Below are positions 42,115-51,114 of a stretch of DNA of 64,000 bases, piece after piece. The translations under genes and the position numbers were made by a program. Each line of letters begins with the position of its first letter. Within the stretch, counting starts at the first letter, position 1. Source of the DNA: Paenibacillus sp. PL91 (lineage in GTDB: Bacteria; Bacillota; Bacilli; Paenibacillales; Paenibacillaceae); contig NZ_JABBYG020000011.1 of NCBI RefSeq assembly GCF_012935325.2, positions 166,642-230,641 of the forward strand, read 5' to 3'. The notes beneath the pieces were generated by a model. It searched no databases. It was given only the letters and a program-made list of their open reading frames with translations, and was not told where the DNA came from.

Positions 42115-42576
42115 ATGGGAGTATCAGTAAAACAACTGTCGCCGCTGGTGGAGTCGCTTGGACTTAAGCAGCATGTGGAAGGCGGATGGTACAAGGAAAT
42201 TTGGAAGGCTGGATTTGAAATACCGCAGGAGGTGCTCGGTGCTCCTTATTCAGGACCTCGCTTTGCGGCATCATCTATATATTTCCTGCTGCATCCCGAC
42301 GAGTTTTCGGATTGGCACACCGTTTATTCGGACGAGCTGTGGATGTGGCATGCCGGCAGCCCTTTGATGCTGACGCTTGGCGGAACGAAAGAGTCGCCGG
42401 AGACACGGAAAGAAATTATTGTTGGGCCGGATGTGCTGGCGGGCCATCATCCGCAGGCGCTCGTGCCGGCGAATGAATGGCAAATGTCGCGTCCGCTTGG
42501 CGACGAGCCGGTGCTCGTTTCCTGCGTCGTGGCGCCAGGCTTCCATTATGATGACTTTAAGCTTATTAAACGGTAA
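42115..42576 (+). CDS. Cupin_5 (DUF985) family protein
   Basis: A 153-residue single-domain cupin. The DUF985/cupin_5 pattern is complete: SLGLKQHVEGGWYKEIW near the start, SSIYFLLHPDEFSDWHTV, the metal-site region DELWMWHAGSPL, then VVAPGFHYDDFKL at the end. The family is widespread but biochemically unproven; a role in small-molecule or sugar metabolism has been suggested. ATG 42115 follows AAGG; an in-frame TTG three codons earlier overlaps it. It converges on the HD-GYP remnant across a strong terminator. Confidence 0.87.
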   Translation: MGVSVKQLSPLVESLGLKQHVEGGWYKEIWKAGFEIPQEVLGAPYSGPRFAASSIYFLLHPDEFSDWHTVYSDELWMWHAGSPLMLTLGGTKESPETRKEIIVGPDVLAGHHPQALVPANEWQMSRPLGDEPVLVSCVVAPGFHYDDFKLIKR

Positions 42577-42605
42577 TCAGCACTCCTTTTTCATAAGAAC
42601 GCAGA

Positions 42606-42648
42606 AAGAGCCATCCGAGAAGGAATATCTCCTTGCCGGATGGCTCTT
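42606..42648. terminator. Bidirectional terminator
   Basis: AAGAGCCATCCG (42606-42617) is complementary to CGGATGGCTCTT (42637-42648), separating the cupin gene from the HD-GYP remnant. Confidence 0.85.
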
Positions 42649-42655
42649 CTTGCAT

Positions 42656-43913
42656 TCAAGAGGCTTCTTCGTCCGTTCTTTCCTTCCCGCGAAGCGATTC
42701 AATGAAGAGCTGCGCGAGCTTAGGATCCCATTGGGTGCCCTTGCCTTCCTCTATAATCGAGATGGCGCGCTCATAGGTCATGCCTCTCCGGTACGGCCTG
42801 TCCGAGGTCATCGCGTCGAAGGCATCCGCAATGGCGATCGCGCGGCCAAACAGCGGGATGTCGGTGCCAGCCAGCCCATCGGGATAACCCTTGCCGTCGT
42901 AACGCTCATGATGCGAGCGAACGCCTGGCAGCAGGTCGGCCATCGCATCAGCCGGCTCGATCTGCTTCAAAATATCGCGCTCTTTCAGCCCATTTACCAT
43001 ATGATTGAAGCCCGCAACAAGCTTGGAAAACTCATCGGAGTAGATGTCTGCCGCGCTCGAATCGAAATTGCCGGCTTGCACGCTGCTCATGCCTTCTTGA
43101 ATCGTATGGATGGGATCTTCAATGTTGCGCGATAGGAGTGACGCCCCAAGCAGGGAGTAGAGCACTCCGATGATCAGAATAATACCAGCCCACTGCCAAT
43201 AAGCGGATGAACCTTCCCCTTGGATGCGGTCAAGCCGGATTTGCGAGGCAAGGCCGAACAGCAATAAAGGAAGCGTTCCGATAAGAAAGGCGCTAAGGCG
43301 AAACTTCGTGCGGATGGATACGAGAACTCGGCCGCCTAGCGTAATATCCTGTTTATATAATTGCTTATGCTTATCTCGAATATAGGCAACGACGGGCCGA
43401 ATCGCTTTGGACGTTAAAAAGAATTCAATCATCGCATGCATGCTGGCGATCATGAAAGCTACTGCGGAAGCAATTCCGATGTATGAGTAGGGGAGCTTTA
43501 AATAGCCTGACTTTATGAACACAAATGCCATAATGACGGCTGGCACCAGCAAGCCGAGGAAATGCGGGCCGAAGGTACGCCTAACGGAAAGGGTCGGAAA
43601 TTGATGCGTTTGAAGATAAGCGGTTTTGAGCTGCTCGGACGTCGGCTGCCCATTTTTGAAGATGGCCTGAATGGGCCGGAGATGGCGATAGAAGACCAAA
43701 AGCTCGCAAGCGATCATAATGGGAAGCGAAATCAGCATAATAGCGCCTAACAGTATACGTTCCTTGGACGGAATCGTAAGGGTCGAAAAGAGGACGATGC
43801 CGCCTACTCCAAGCACAGCGACACTAGCCGAAGATATAATTACGAAGGAGCTGTGAGAGGAAAGAGGTATAGACGCGGCCTCCGCCTTGTTCGCGCTCGC
43901 TTTGTAAATGCAT
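42656..43913 (-). pseudogene. Membrane HD-GYP protein gene, frameshifted and lacking the HD half
   Basis: Two lesions are visible. First, a start ATG at 43913 with GAGG upstream opens a 29-codon frame ending RNYIFG, then stops at TAG 43824-43826. Removing one T restores RNYIFGSVAVLGVGGIVLF into the main frame, which runs to 42656 (its first usual start is GTG 43816). Second, the main frame has six or so transmembrane helices, a HAMP domain, then NGLKERD joined directly to ILKQIEPADAMAD near 42974. An HD-GYP domain would have about 100 residues there, including the metal-binding HD. Only the second half (HHERYDGKGYPDG to the end) remains. It was probably a c-di-GMP phosphodiesterase or cyclic-nucleotide sensor and should be inactive. 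Confidence 0.8.
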
Positions 43914-44036
43914 AAAATGTAACCTCTTTTCCCGAAATGTCAATTAGACTAGTACACTGTACCTATAGTATAAATCGGCATTTTAAAAATGTATATTAGA
44001 TATAATGAATAAAAGCTGCGCGTAAATACAGGGAAC

Positions 44037-45245
44037 ATGAGAGGAAAACAAAAGGTGAAGGAAACGCTATGGACCAAACCATTTATATTGCTGATTTTGT
44101 CTAATTTATTTTTATTTTTATCGCTAGAGATGCTGCTGCCGACGCTTCCGATGTTTGCGGCGAATAAGGGCGGAACCGATGCACAGATCGGACTTATTAT
44201 CGGCTTATTCACGTTCTCAGCGGTATTGCTGCGGCCTTTTGTCGGAATGGCATCTGATAGATTCGGCAAAAAGCTGCTTCTGCTTGTCGGTGTAGCGATC
44301 TGCTTAATCGGGACAGCCAGCTACTACGCCGCAGTGACCATAACGATGATGCTAATGCTACGAATCGTGCATGGGGTTGGCTTCGGCATTTCGACGACCC
44401 TATACGGCACAGTCGCCTCCGATATTATTCCTGCCTCTCGCAGAGGCGAGGGGATGGGCTTCTTCGGCACGGGCAATGCGGTAGCGATCTCGCTTGGGCC
44501 TTTTCTTGGGATTTGGCTGATGGAGAAGTTTGGGTTCTCCGTCTTGTTCATTGTCGGCGCGTGCATTTTGCTGGTCGCAGTCGTCTGTACCGCCTTCGTA
44601 AAGGAGGATTCGAGAGAGGAACGGGCACAAGCGCAGGTAGCATCAGCCGCTAATACAAGCTTCATGCTTCGGTTCGTAGAGCCGAAGGCGCTGATGCCGT
44701 CCTTGCTCGGGACGCTTGTTGGCTTATCCCTTGGGGGAATTATTAGCTTTATTACGTTGTTCGGCAAAGAAGCGGGCGTGGAAAATATCGGCTTCTTCTT
44801 CCTTGTGCTTGCGATTAGCGAATTTCTGATTCGGTTTGTGAGCGGAAAAATATTTGATACGAAAGGACGGTTCTGGGTGCTATTCCCAGCGGCTGTTTTT
44901 TGCATAGTGGGATGTATCATTCTGTTTTTTACAAAATCAACGGGGTTGCTGCTGCTTGCAGCGGTATTTTACGGAGCGGGCTTTGGGGCGATTTTCCCTG
45001 GCTTGCAGGCTTGGGTAATCGATAGAGTGGAGCCGAAGCGCAGAGGCGTGGCGACAGCTACGTTCTATAATGCCTTCGATATTGGAATCGGCAGCGGTGC
45101 GATGCTGCTCGGTTTGGTCGCAACATGGTCGAACTATGCAACGATGTATCTGGTGTCCAGTGTGTTCTTCCTTATTTACTTGGCCGTGTACTTCTTGTAC
45201 GAGAGGCGGTTGAAGCGGGAGCAAAGGATAACAGAAGAGGTGTGA
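44037..45245 (+). CDS. MFS transporter (drug-efflux type)
   Basis: A 402-residue, 12-helix major facilitator. The loop 2-3 motif GMASDRFGKK and the helix-5 region GNAVAISLGPFLG are typical of proton-driven drug exporters. The start at ATG 44037 has only a weak RBS (CAGGG); GTG 44055, after GAGG, is another option and would lose six residues. It is divergent from the HD-GYP remnant. The C-terminal tail is charged. The substrate cannot be predicted. Confidence 0.87.
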   Translation: MRGKQKVKETLWTKPFILLILSNLFLFLSLEMLLPTLPMFAANKGGTDAQIGLIIGLFTFSAVLLRPFVGMASDRFGKKLLLLVGVAICLIGTASYYAAVTITMMLMLRIVHGVGFGISTTLYGTVASDIIPASRRGEGMGFFGTGNAVAISLGPFLGIWLMEKFGFSVLFIVGACILLVAVVCTAFVKEDSREERAQAQVASAANTSFMLRFVEPKALMPSLLGTLVGLSLGGIISFITLFGKEAGVENIGFFFLVLAISEFLIRFVSGKIFDTKGRFWVLFPAAVFCIVGCIILFFTKSTGLLLLAAVFYGAGFGAIFPGLQAWVIDRVEPKRRGVATATFYNAFDIGIGSGAMLLGLVATWSNYATMYLVSSVFFLIYLAVYFLYERRLKREQRITEEV

Positions 45246-45276
45246 TCGTAGCTCTGCAAAAGCAGAGGCTACGATC
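45244..45276. terminator. Hairpin between MFS and GGDEF genes
   Basis: GATCGTAGCTCTGC pairs with GCAGAGGCTACGATC (one bulge). The T-rich stretch after it on the plus strand is weak, so termination strength is uncertain. Confidence 0.65.
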
Positions 45277-45285
45277 GCCGTTTAT

Positions 45286-46947
45286 TTATTGAGAAACGTA
45301 ACGATCTTTCCCTTCGCGCTTCGCCTGATAGAGCGCTTTGTCCGCATGGGTGAACAGCTCGTCCTGCGTAAAGGAGCAATCGGGATTCCAGGTTGCAGAG
45401 CCGATGCTGATCGTCACATAAGGCTTGCCGGCTTCCTCGGCATGGGGGATTTGCAGCTGCCGAACCGCTTCGAGCAGCCGCTTCGCGATTGTAGCGGCAC
45501 GCTCCTTGCTCGTTTGCGGCAAAATAATGCCAAATTCCTCGCCTCCGTAACGGGCGACAATATCCAGCGGGCGCTTCAAGGCGCTGCGCATGGCGGCGGC
45601 GATCTGTCTGAGGCAGTCGTCGCCTTTTTGATGCCCGAACGTATCATTATAGGTTTTAAAATTGTCGATATCACCCAGCATCAGCGTAACGGGCATATGG
45701 TGGCGCTGCGCATCTTCCCACTCGTTATTCCACGATTCATCGAATGTTCGCCTGTTGGCTATATTCGTCAGCTCATCGATGTGAGAAAGAGCATGCAAAA
45801 TTTGATACTGCTCCAGCATCTTCAGTTCAATCTCTTTGCGAGGGGTAATATCTCTGGATACGGAAACGAGCGTTTGCGTGCGGTCGCCATCGTGAAAGAC
45901 GAGGCGGGAGGTGGATTCAAACCACCGGTAGGTGCCATCCTTGCGTCTCATTCGGTAAGTAATGGCACTGGAATCAAAATTTTTGTAAATAAGCTCTTGG
46001 TTGTCGAGCATACGCTGCTGGTCGTCAGGATGGTACAGATGAAAGGGAGATTGCCCAACCAGCTCATCGTCCCGATAGCCGAGCAGCGTGTAACAAGCAG
46101 GAGAGACGTAAGTGAATAAGCCGTTCCGGTTATGCTTGGAAATCATATCGCTTGAGTTCTCGGCAAGCAGGCGGAAGCTCTTCTCGCTTTCCTGCAGCTG
46201 ATCGGCTATCCGCTTGCGCTCTGTAATTTGGCGAAAATGAACGGAGAGGCCGAATTCGTAAGGGTATACATTCGCTTCAAACCATTGGTTCAGCTTCGGA
46301 ACAAACTGCTCGTACAGCCGCTGCTGCTTGTTTTCCATCGAAAGCTTATACTCGTGCTGGCTGATTGAACCGACTAACCACGGGAACACCTCCCAGATGT
46401 TTTGGCCGATCAGCTCTTGCTCGCTTCGTCCAAACAACTTCTGTGCGGCTTCATTCGTATAAATAAACCTGTACTGATCATCAAGCGAGAAGAAGGCATC
46501 CAAGATGCTCTCCAAAATGTTGGAGATGCGCAGCGTTAGCTGCTCTACTTCTGATATCGCTTTCTTTTTTTCAGATATATCCATCATCTGCGATATAAAG
46601 TGGCGAGGATTGCCCTGCTGATCATATACAAGCGATACGGATAGCAGCACAGGCACAATTTCGCCGGATTTTTTGAAATATCTCTTTTGCATTTGATACG
46701 TATCTATTTCGCCGTCCAAAAGCTGCTTCACATAGCTGTTATCTTGCTCCAAATCATCTGGATGGGTAATATGAGAATAGTTTACGGTGCAAAGCTCATT
46801 TTCCTCGTAGCCAAGCATCGTTTGAGCGGAAGGGTTAATCACCATAATGCTGCCGTCTAAATCAACTAAAGCCATACCGATTGGGGCGTAATGGAATGCG
46901 CTGCGGAATAAATCGGCTTCGCGATTCGGTTTTGAGATCAAGGTCAA
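45286..46947 (-). CDS. PAS-PAS-PAS-GGDEF diguanylate cyclase
   Basis: A 553-residue cytosolic protein. Three PAS domains (about 10-125, 135-245, 255-375; YVSPACYTLLGYRDDELVGQS is typical) precede a GGDEF domain (about 390-553). The active-site motif is intact as RYGGEEF, and an inhibitory-site RxxD (RPLD) stands exactly five residues before it, so the enzyme should make c-di-GMP from GTP and be inhibited by product. TTG 46947 lies six bases after GAGGTG; GTG 46956 overlaps that RBS. No membrane helix is seen, so signals are probably cytosolic (redox, ligand or gas). It sits among other c-di-GMP genes. Confidence 0.92.
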   Translation of the reverse strand: MTLISKPNREADLFRSAFHYAPIGMALVDLDGSIMVINPSAQTMLGYEENELCTVNYSHITHPDDLEQDNSYVKQLLDGEIDTYQMQKRYFKKSGEIVPVLLSVSLVYDQQGNPRHFISQMMDISEKKKAISEVEQLTLRISNILESILDAFFSLDDQYRFIYTNEAAQKLFGRSEQELIGQNIWEVFPWLVGSISQHEYKLSMENKQQRLYEQFVPKLNQWFEANVYPYEFGLSVHFRQITERKRIADQLQESEKSFRLLAENSSDMISKHNRNGLFTYVSPACYTLLGYRDDELVGQSPFHLYHPDDQQRMLDNQELIYKNFDSSAITYRMRRKDGTYRWFESTSRLVFHDGDRTQTLVSVSRDITPRKEIELKMLEQYQILHALSHIDELTNIANRRTFDESWNNEWEDAQRHHMPVTLMLGDIDNFKTYNDTFGHQKGDDCLRQIAAAMRSALKRPLDIVARYGGEEFGIILPQTSKERAATIAKRLLEAVRQLQIPHAEEAGKPYVTISIGSATWNPDCSFTQDELFTHADKALYQAKREGKDRYVSQ

Positions 46948-47427
46948 GCTTCGCACCTCTTCTGCTTTCCATACTGGATAAGAATGTTAGTATATAGTAA
47001 AGAATAGAACACAATAATTCGTTTGTCCACAGCACTTAAGCATTAATATTTAAGCCTTTTCGCAAAAAAAAGCCGCCCATAAGCCCGCTGTTTCTAGCCT
47101 TTCCAACAAATCATGGAATTAGAAGCATAATGTGCCTTCTGATGTCTTTAGGCATGACTGCGGAAGCAGCCAGCGGCCTGCTGTGATGGGGCGGTTGCCA
47201 AAGCAATGAAAGCGTCCTCACAGCAATCATATCGTAGCGTTTGCTAAAAAGTAAACAAATGTAATATTTACCAGTTTATTATTGTTGTTTTTTTGAAAGC
47301 CACGTATAATAAAACATAACATGCGTATCTCGTTCTTCTATTTGGAAAGGATAAGCTAGTAACGTTGCGCGTTGGCGGCTCCTTGCCAGAACTTAGATTA
47401 GTATGAGACGAATCGGAGGAATATATC
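46948..47427. other. Intergenic region with the deoC promoter
   Basis: No gene found. The right-hand part holds the deoC promoter; the left part would hold the promoter of the divergent GGDEF gene, which I could not place. Confidence 0.4.
47282..47310 (+). promoter_or_regulatory. Likely sigma-A promoter of deoC
   Basis: TTGTTG (47282-47287), a 17-base spacer and a perfect TATAAT (47305-47310). The leader of about 110 bases to deoC has no structure that I recognise. Confidence 0.65.
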
Positions 47428-48117
47428 ATGAGTAATAGCACTAATTACACGCCTGCTGAAGTAGCGGCGATGATCGACCATACAATGCTCAAGGCGGATG
47501 CGACGAAGGAAGAAATTTTGCAACTATGTCGCGAGGCTAAGCAATATCAATTTGCAACGGTGTGCGTAAACGCGGGCTGGGTAGCGGCAGCTGCTGAAGA
47601 GCTGAAGGGCTCGGGCGTCGGCATTACTACGGTTGTAGGTTTTCCGCTTGGGGCAACCACGACGGCCTCCAAGGCTGCTGAAGCAAAGTTTGCAATTGAA
47701 GATGGAGCGACCGAGGTAGACATGGTTCTGAACATCGGGCTGCTGAAATCAGGCGATCTTGAAGGTGTGCAGCGTGACGTGGAAGGCGTAGCTGCTGCCG
47801 TTAAAGGACAAGCATTGCTTAAAGTCATTCTTGAGACTGGGCTTCTGACAGATGAAGAGAAGGTTACGGCATGTCATATATGCAAACAAGCGGGAGCTGA
47901 CTTTGTGAAGACGTCGACAGGCTTCGGCAAGGGCGGGGCTACGGTAGAGGATATCGCGCTTATGCGCCGCACCGTTGGTCCAGACCTCGGCGTGAAGGCA
48001 TCGGGCGGCGTACGCGACCGTGAAACCGCGCTGCAAATGTTCACGGCTGGCGCAACACGCATTGGCGCAAGCTCCGGCATCGCCATCGTCACAGGCGGCA
48101 AGGGAGAAGGCTATTAA
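47428..48117 (+). CDS. deoC: Deoxyribose-phosphate aldolase
   Basis: A 229-residue TIM-barrel enzyme that splits 2-deoxyribose-5-phosphate into glyceraldehyde-3-phosphate and acetaldehyde in nucleoside breakdown. It has IDHTMLKADATKEE at the start, the DMVLNIG strand, the Schiff-base lysine in VKTSTGFGKGGAT and the second key lysine in GVKASGGVRD. Length fits the family. The RBS is CGGAGG. It stands alone, not in the usual deoxynucleoside operon with a phosphorylase and DeoR. Confidence 0.96.
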   Translation: MSNSTNYTPAEVAAMIDHTMLKADATKEEILQLCREAKQYQFATVCVNAGWVAAAAEELKGSGVGITTVVGFPLGATTTASKAAEAKFAIEDGATEVDMVLNIGLLKSGDLEGVQRDVEGVAAAVKGQALLKVILETGLLTDEEKVTACHICKQAGADFVKTSTGFGKGGATVEDIALMRRTVGPDLGVKASGGVRDRETALQMFTAGATRIGASSGIAIVTGGKGEGY

Positions 48118-48167
48118 TATTTAGCAACAGACTAAGCTTTAGAAGCTGGCGAAAAAAAGAAATAAAG

Positions 48168-48214
48168 GAAACCTTGCTCGCCGTGAGACCATTCTCATGG
48201 AGAGCAAGGTTTTC
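48168..48214. terminator. Bidirectional terminator after deoC
   Basis: GAAACCTTGCTC (48168-48179) pairs with GAGCAAGGTTTTC (48202-48214), with T-rich runs on both sides. Confidence 0.85.
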
Positions 48215-48238
48215 TGTTTTTTTGGAAGAGGAAAGGGT

Positions 48239-49114
48239 TTAACGCTCGCAGCTTATCGTAAGGTTAGCATGCAGCTCTTCGCCCGCATTCAGCATCACAA
48301 GCTCCTCTTGGCGATTCAGCTCCCCGTTCATAGCCATCCACGGCTCAACGCATACGAATGGACGGTCCTTCACCGACCACAGCACCATATATTTGAAGAT
48401 GTCATCGTAAGTCAGGCGAACACGTGCGCCCTGCAGGGCACGGAAGGAAATTTCACTCTTCTTAGGATCAAGCAAAGTTACGGACTCTACAAGCCCTTCC
48501 AAATCAACAACGCCTTCGAATGGCTTCTCGATATTATCGTTGTAGTCGAGGTAACGGGTCGCATCGATGTTGTCGTAGGCGATCTTCTTATCCGAATCAA
48601 TGGCAAAGTAAGGGTGGAACCCTGCATAGAATGGCATAGCAGCTGCTTTGCTCAAATTGCGGTATTGCTGACGCGTATGTAGTTCGCCGTCCTTTAGTAC
48701 ATAAGTGAACAGCAGCTCGAAGTCAAAAGGGTAGGAGCGAAGCGTCTCTTCGCTGCTTTGCAGACGAATCGTAATCGACGCCTCATCTTCGGCTTTGGTG
48801 CTGACAACCTCCCAAACCGCCGTGCGGGCTACCCCATGGTTAGCCATTTTGTACGATTGCCCGTTCCATTCATAAGCTTGTCCTTCAAGCTGGCCGCAGA
48901 TCGGGAACAAGATGGGGTTGCCGCCGCGAATATTCGCGGTTGGATTCTCGAACGTCGACTTGTCCAGATAAAAGAGTTCTATTCCGTGCAGCTGGCAGCC
49001 AATCACGATACCGCCTCGCTCCGGACACACAAGCACGCGCGAATCGGTGTTTTTCTCGGTCAATTCATATAACGTAAACGTATCCTTGTAGCTGCGTACT
49101 TCGTAGTTGCTCAA
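48239..49114 (-). CDS. Aldose 1-epimerase family protein
   Basis: A 291-residue galactose-mutarotase-like beta-sandwich protein. Marks include ERGGIVIGCQLHG, NPILFPICGQLEG, the MANHGVARTAVWEV block holding a likely catalytic histidine, YAGFHPYFAID with the second histidine, and a conserved CVEPWMAMNG. Such enzymes interconvert the anomers of sugars or sugar phosphates. TTG 49114 is preceded by GGAGGGAA with an eight-base spacer; a TTG five codons upstream is part of that RBS. It converges on deoC. Confidence 0.88.
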   Translation of the reverse strand: MSNYEVRSYKDTFTLYELTEKNTDSRVLVCPERGGIVIGCQLHGIELFYLDKSTFENPTANIRGGNPILFPICGQLEGQAYEWNGQSYKMANHGVARTAVWEVVSTKAEDEASITIRLQSSEETLRSYPFDFELLFTYVLKDGELHTRQQYRNLSKAAAMPFYAGFHPYFAIDSDKKIAYDNIDATRYLDYNDNIEKPFEGVVDLEGLVESVTLLDPKKSEISFRALQGARVRLTYDDIFKYMVLWSVKDRPFVCVEPWMAMNGELNRQEELVMLNAGEELHANLTISCER

Positions 49115-49573
49115 TTCAATTCCCTCCAATTAATAGATGAATGAAATATTGTTCCCATCATATCATATTCGCTATTCACGATCTCGTGCAATCTCGCACA
49201 GGTTGCGCTTCATTCCAGCCTATCGTGTCATATTTCCTTCCCCGTCATCAGTCGGCTCATCATCCGCAAATACGACGCTGGTTTCAAAATGGTCGAATCT
49301 AGTAAATCAATCATCTATTCCTCATTTAAGAGAATCGCATACAATAGATTAACTTCAGAAAGCAGCAGGCTATATCGATCGAGCAGAGCAGGCAGTCATG
49401 TGACGACAGCAACAAATGACATCCTTCTGCTTTTACTGAAGCCAAAGCCATCCCTAGCTCCTCCCTCCGGGCGAAGGGTGGCTTTTAATTTAACATTTGC
49501 GGCAAATAAAAGGGACAGTGTCCCGCAGGTCATAAAGCTCCTGCGAGGCACTGCCCCTTTGTTCTATTTCGCC
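49115..49573. other. Intergenic region with the terminator of the foldase gene
   Basis: AAAGGGACAGTG... (from 49508) pairs with its complement ending at 49560 and ends the minus-strand foldase gene. A weaker hairpin, AAAGCCATCCCT with AGGGTGGCTTT, lies at about 49446-49489. No gene is supported. Confidence 0.6.
49508..49560 (-). terminator. Terminator of the PrsA-like gene
   Basis: A long stem: AAAGGGaCAGTG.CCCGCAGG against CCTGCGaGGCACTGcCCCTTT, then TTTTATTT on the minus strand. Confidence 0.85.
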
Positions 49574-50731
49574 TTATTCAGCTTTTGGAGCCTCAGTCGC
49601 TGCAGGGTCGGTAGTCGCTTCCGGAGTCAGCGTGTTTGTGATTTTCGCTTTTGTGCGAATTTCACTCATCCAAGCCTCGGAAAGCTCATTAACTTCTGTA
49701 GCAACAAGCTGCTTCTTGATTTCTTCCTTCTTCTCTTCGAAGGTTGGTACAACAGCGGCTTTTTCAGCTGTTTTCTTAATAATATGGAAGCCATGCTCGG
49801 ATTGAACAACTCCGCTTATTTCATTAACCTTTAGTGCGAAAGCAGCCTCTTCGAACTCAGGCACCATAGCGCCTCTGCCAAAGAAGCCAAGGTCGCCGCC
49901 TTTATCCTTTGAGCCGTCGATTGATTTCTCCTTCGCAATAGCTGCGAAGTCTCCGCCTTGCTTAAGCTCAGCAAGAATCGCGTCTGCTTCTTCTTTAGTA
50001 GCTACCAAAATATGCGATGCTTGAATCTGCTCAGGCGTGCCGAGTTGTTCTTTGTTCGCATCATAGAATTGCTGCATCTCTTCGGCTGTAACGTCCGTTT
50101 TTGGTTCCAAAATTTTGCGGATCGTCAGATTGATTTTTGTATCCTTCTTCAAGCTGTCGAGCGTCATGTTGTATTGGGCAAGCGCGGAGTTGAATTCCTC
50201 ATCCGTACCAAAGCTCTTCTTAATAAGCGCGATTTCGGCGTCAATGTCAGCATCCGTAACCGTAATGCTTGCCGCTTTGGCTTCTTGCTGAATAAGCTCT
50301 TGCGTAACGAGGTTCTCAAGGGTAGCAGGTCCGCCTGCTTTAACTAACTCATCGTAAAGCTCGTCTTTACTTATGTTTTCACCGTTGACGGTTGCCACGG
50401 TTTCATTTTTCGTTCCAAATGGCGGCTTAATCAATACGACGATGAGCAAAATGGCCAGCACAGCAGAGACGATCATCCATGCTTTTCCGCCTCCGCCTTT
50501 TGGCGCTTGATGAGCGCTCGCGCTCTCTGCTCCTAAGGATGCCGTGCGAATATCGTCGTTTGATGCCTCTGGCAGCTCTCCGTCGGAATCTTTAAGAAGC
50601 TCCTCTTCGATAGCCGCATCTTGCGTTGAAAGCTTGTCCTGCTGATTTGTTTCGTCGAAAGTATAACGTTCTTCTTTCGCGTCCAATTCTTTTTCTGGCT
50701 CTTTGTTGGACTGCGAGTCTTTGTTAGTCAT
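49574..50731 (-). CDS. Membrane-anchored PrsA-like peptidyl-prolyl isomerase
   Basis: A 385-residue protein. A long, acidic cytoplasmic N-terminus (about 1-82) precedes a single transmembrane helix (AWMIVSAVLAILLIVVLI, about 85-102). The outside part has an N-terminal chaperone region (NGENISKDELYDELV) and a parvulin domain (about 235-330) with QASHILVATKEEAD, GGDLGFFGRGAMVPEFE and SEHGFHIIKK. PrsA proteins fold secreted proteins but are normally lipoproteins; this one uses a helix anchor instead. AAGGGAG precedes ATG 50731; an ATG at 50749 is possible. A Glu/Ala-rich tail follows the isomerase domain. Confidence 0.88.
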   Translation of the reverse strand: MTNKDSQSNKEPEKELDAKEERYTFDETNQQDKLSTQDAAIEEELLKDSDGELPEASNDDIRTASLGAESASAHQAPKGGGGKAWMIVSAVLAILLIVVLIKPPFGTKNETVATVNGENISKDELYDELVKAGGPATLENLVTQELIQQEAKAASITVTDADIDAEIALIKKSFGTDEEFNSALAQYNMTLDSLKKDTKINLTIRKILEPKTDVTAEEMQQFYDANKEQLGTPEQIQASHILVATKEEADAILAELKQGGDFAAIAKEKSIDGSKDKGGDLGFFGRGAMVPEFEEAAFALKVNEISGVVQSEHGFHIIKKTAEKAAVVPTFEEKKEEIKKQLVATEVNELSEAWMSEIRTKAKITNTLTPEATTDPAATEAPKAE

Positions 50732-51114
50732 TAAATAAACTCCCTTCATATTTGCCTGTCTTTCAATACTATAACAAAACATGCATGAAAAAACCTTAAT
50801 CTAACATAAAAATATAGCTTGCTGAAATTTGTCGATACCTATCACAAGTATAAAAAATGATCGCTGCATTCTTTTTAAGCTAACGAATGGCTGGAAATAG
50901 AAATTCTCACATTTCAGCATAAACTTCACTGTTTAAAGGAAGCAGGAGGGATGATATGATAGTGACAGATTGATTCCAACATTATCCTACAAATTTCGCG
51001 TTTGGATAAGGCTGATAACTATAACATTGCAACTCATATGGCGTAGAAATCATTTAAAGCCTTAGCGGCTTATACATAAGTACATTAATTATGAGATATG
51101 TAGGAGGAATAAGC
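50732..51114. other. Divergent promoter region, no gene seen
   Basis: It separates the foldase and HD-GYP genes. I saw no riboswitch or clear operator. It includes AT-rich promoter-like parts that I cannot place with confidence. Confidence 0.35.

Noticed and set aside
43816..43830. Programmed +1 frameshift as in prfB to join the two parts of the HD-GYP gene
   Set aside because: GGC-TAG-T is not a known slippery site, there is no internal RBS-like stimulator, and the HD half is lost anyway.
49289..49834. 181-residue plus-strand frame
   Set aside because: It overlaps the PrsA-like gene and its terminator; no RBS and no recognisable protein.
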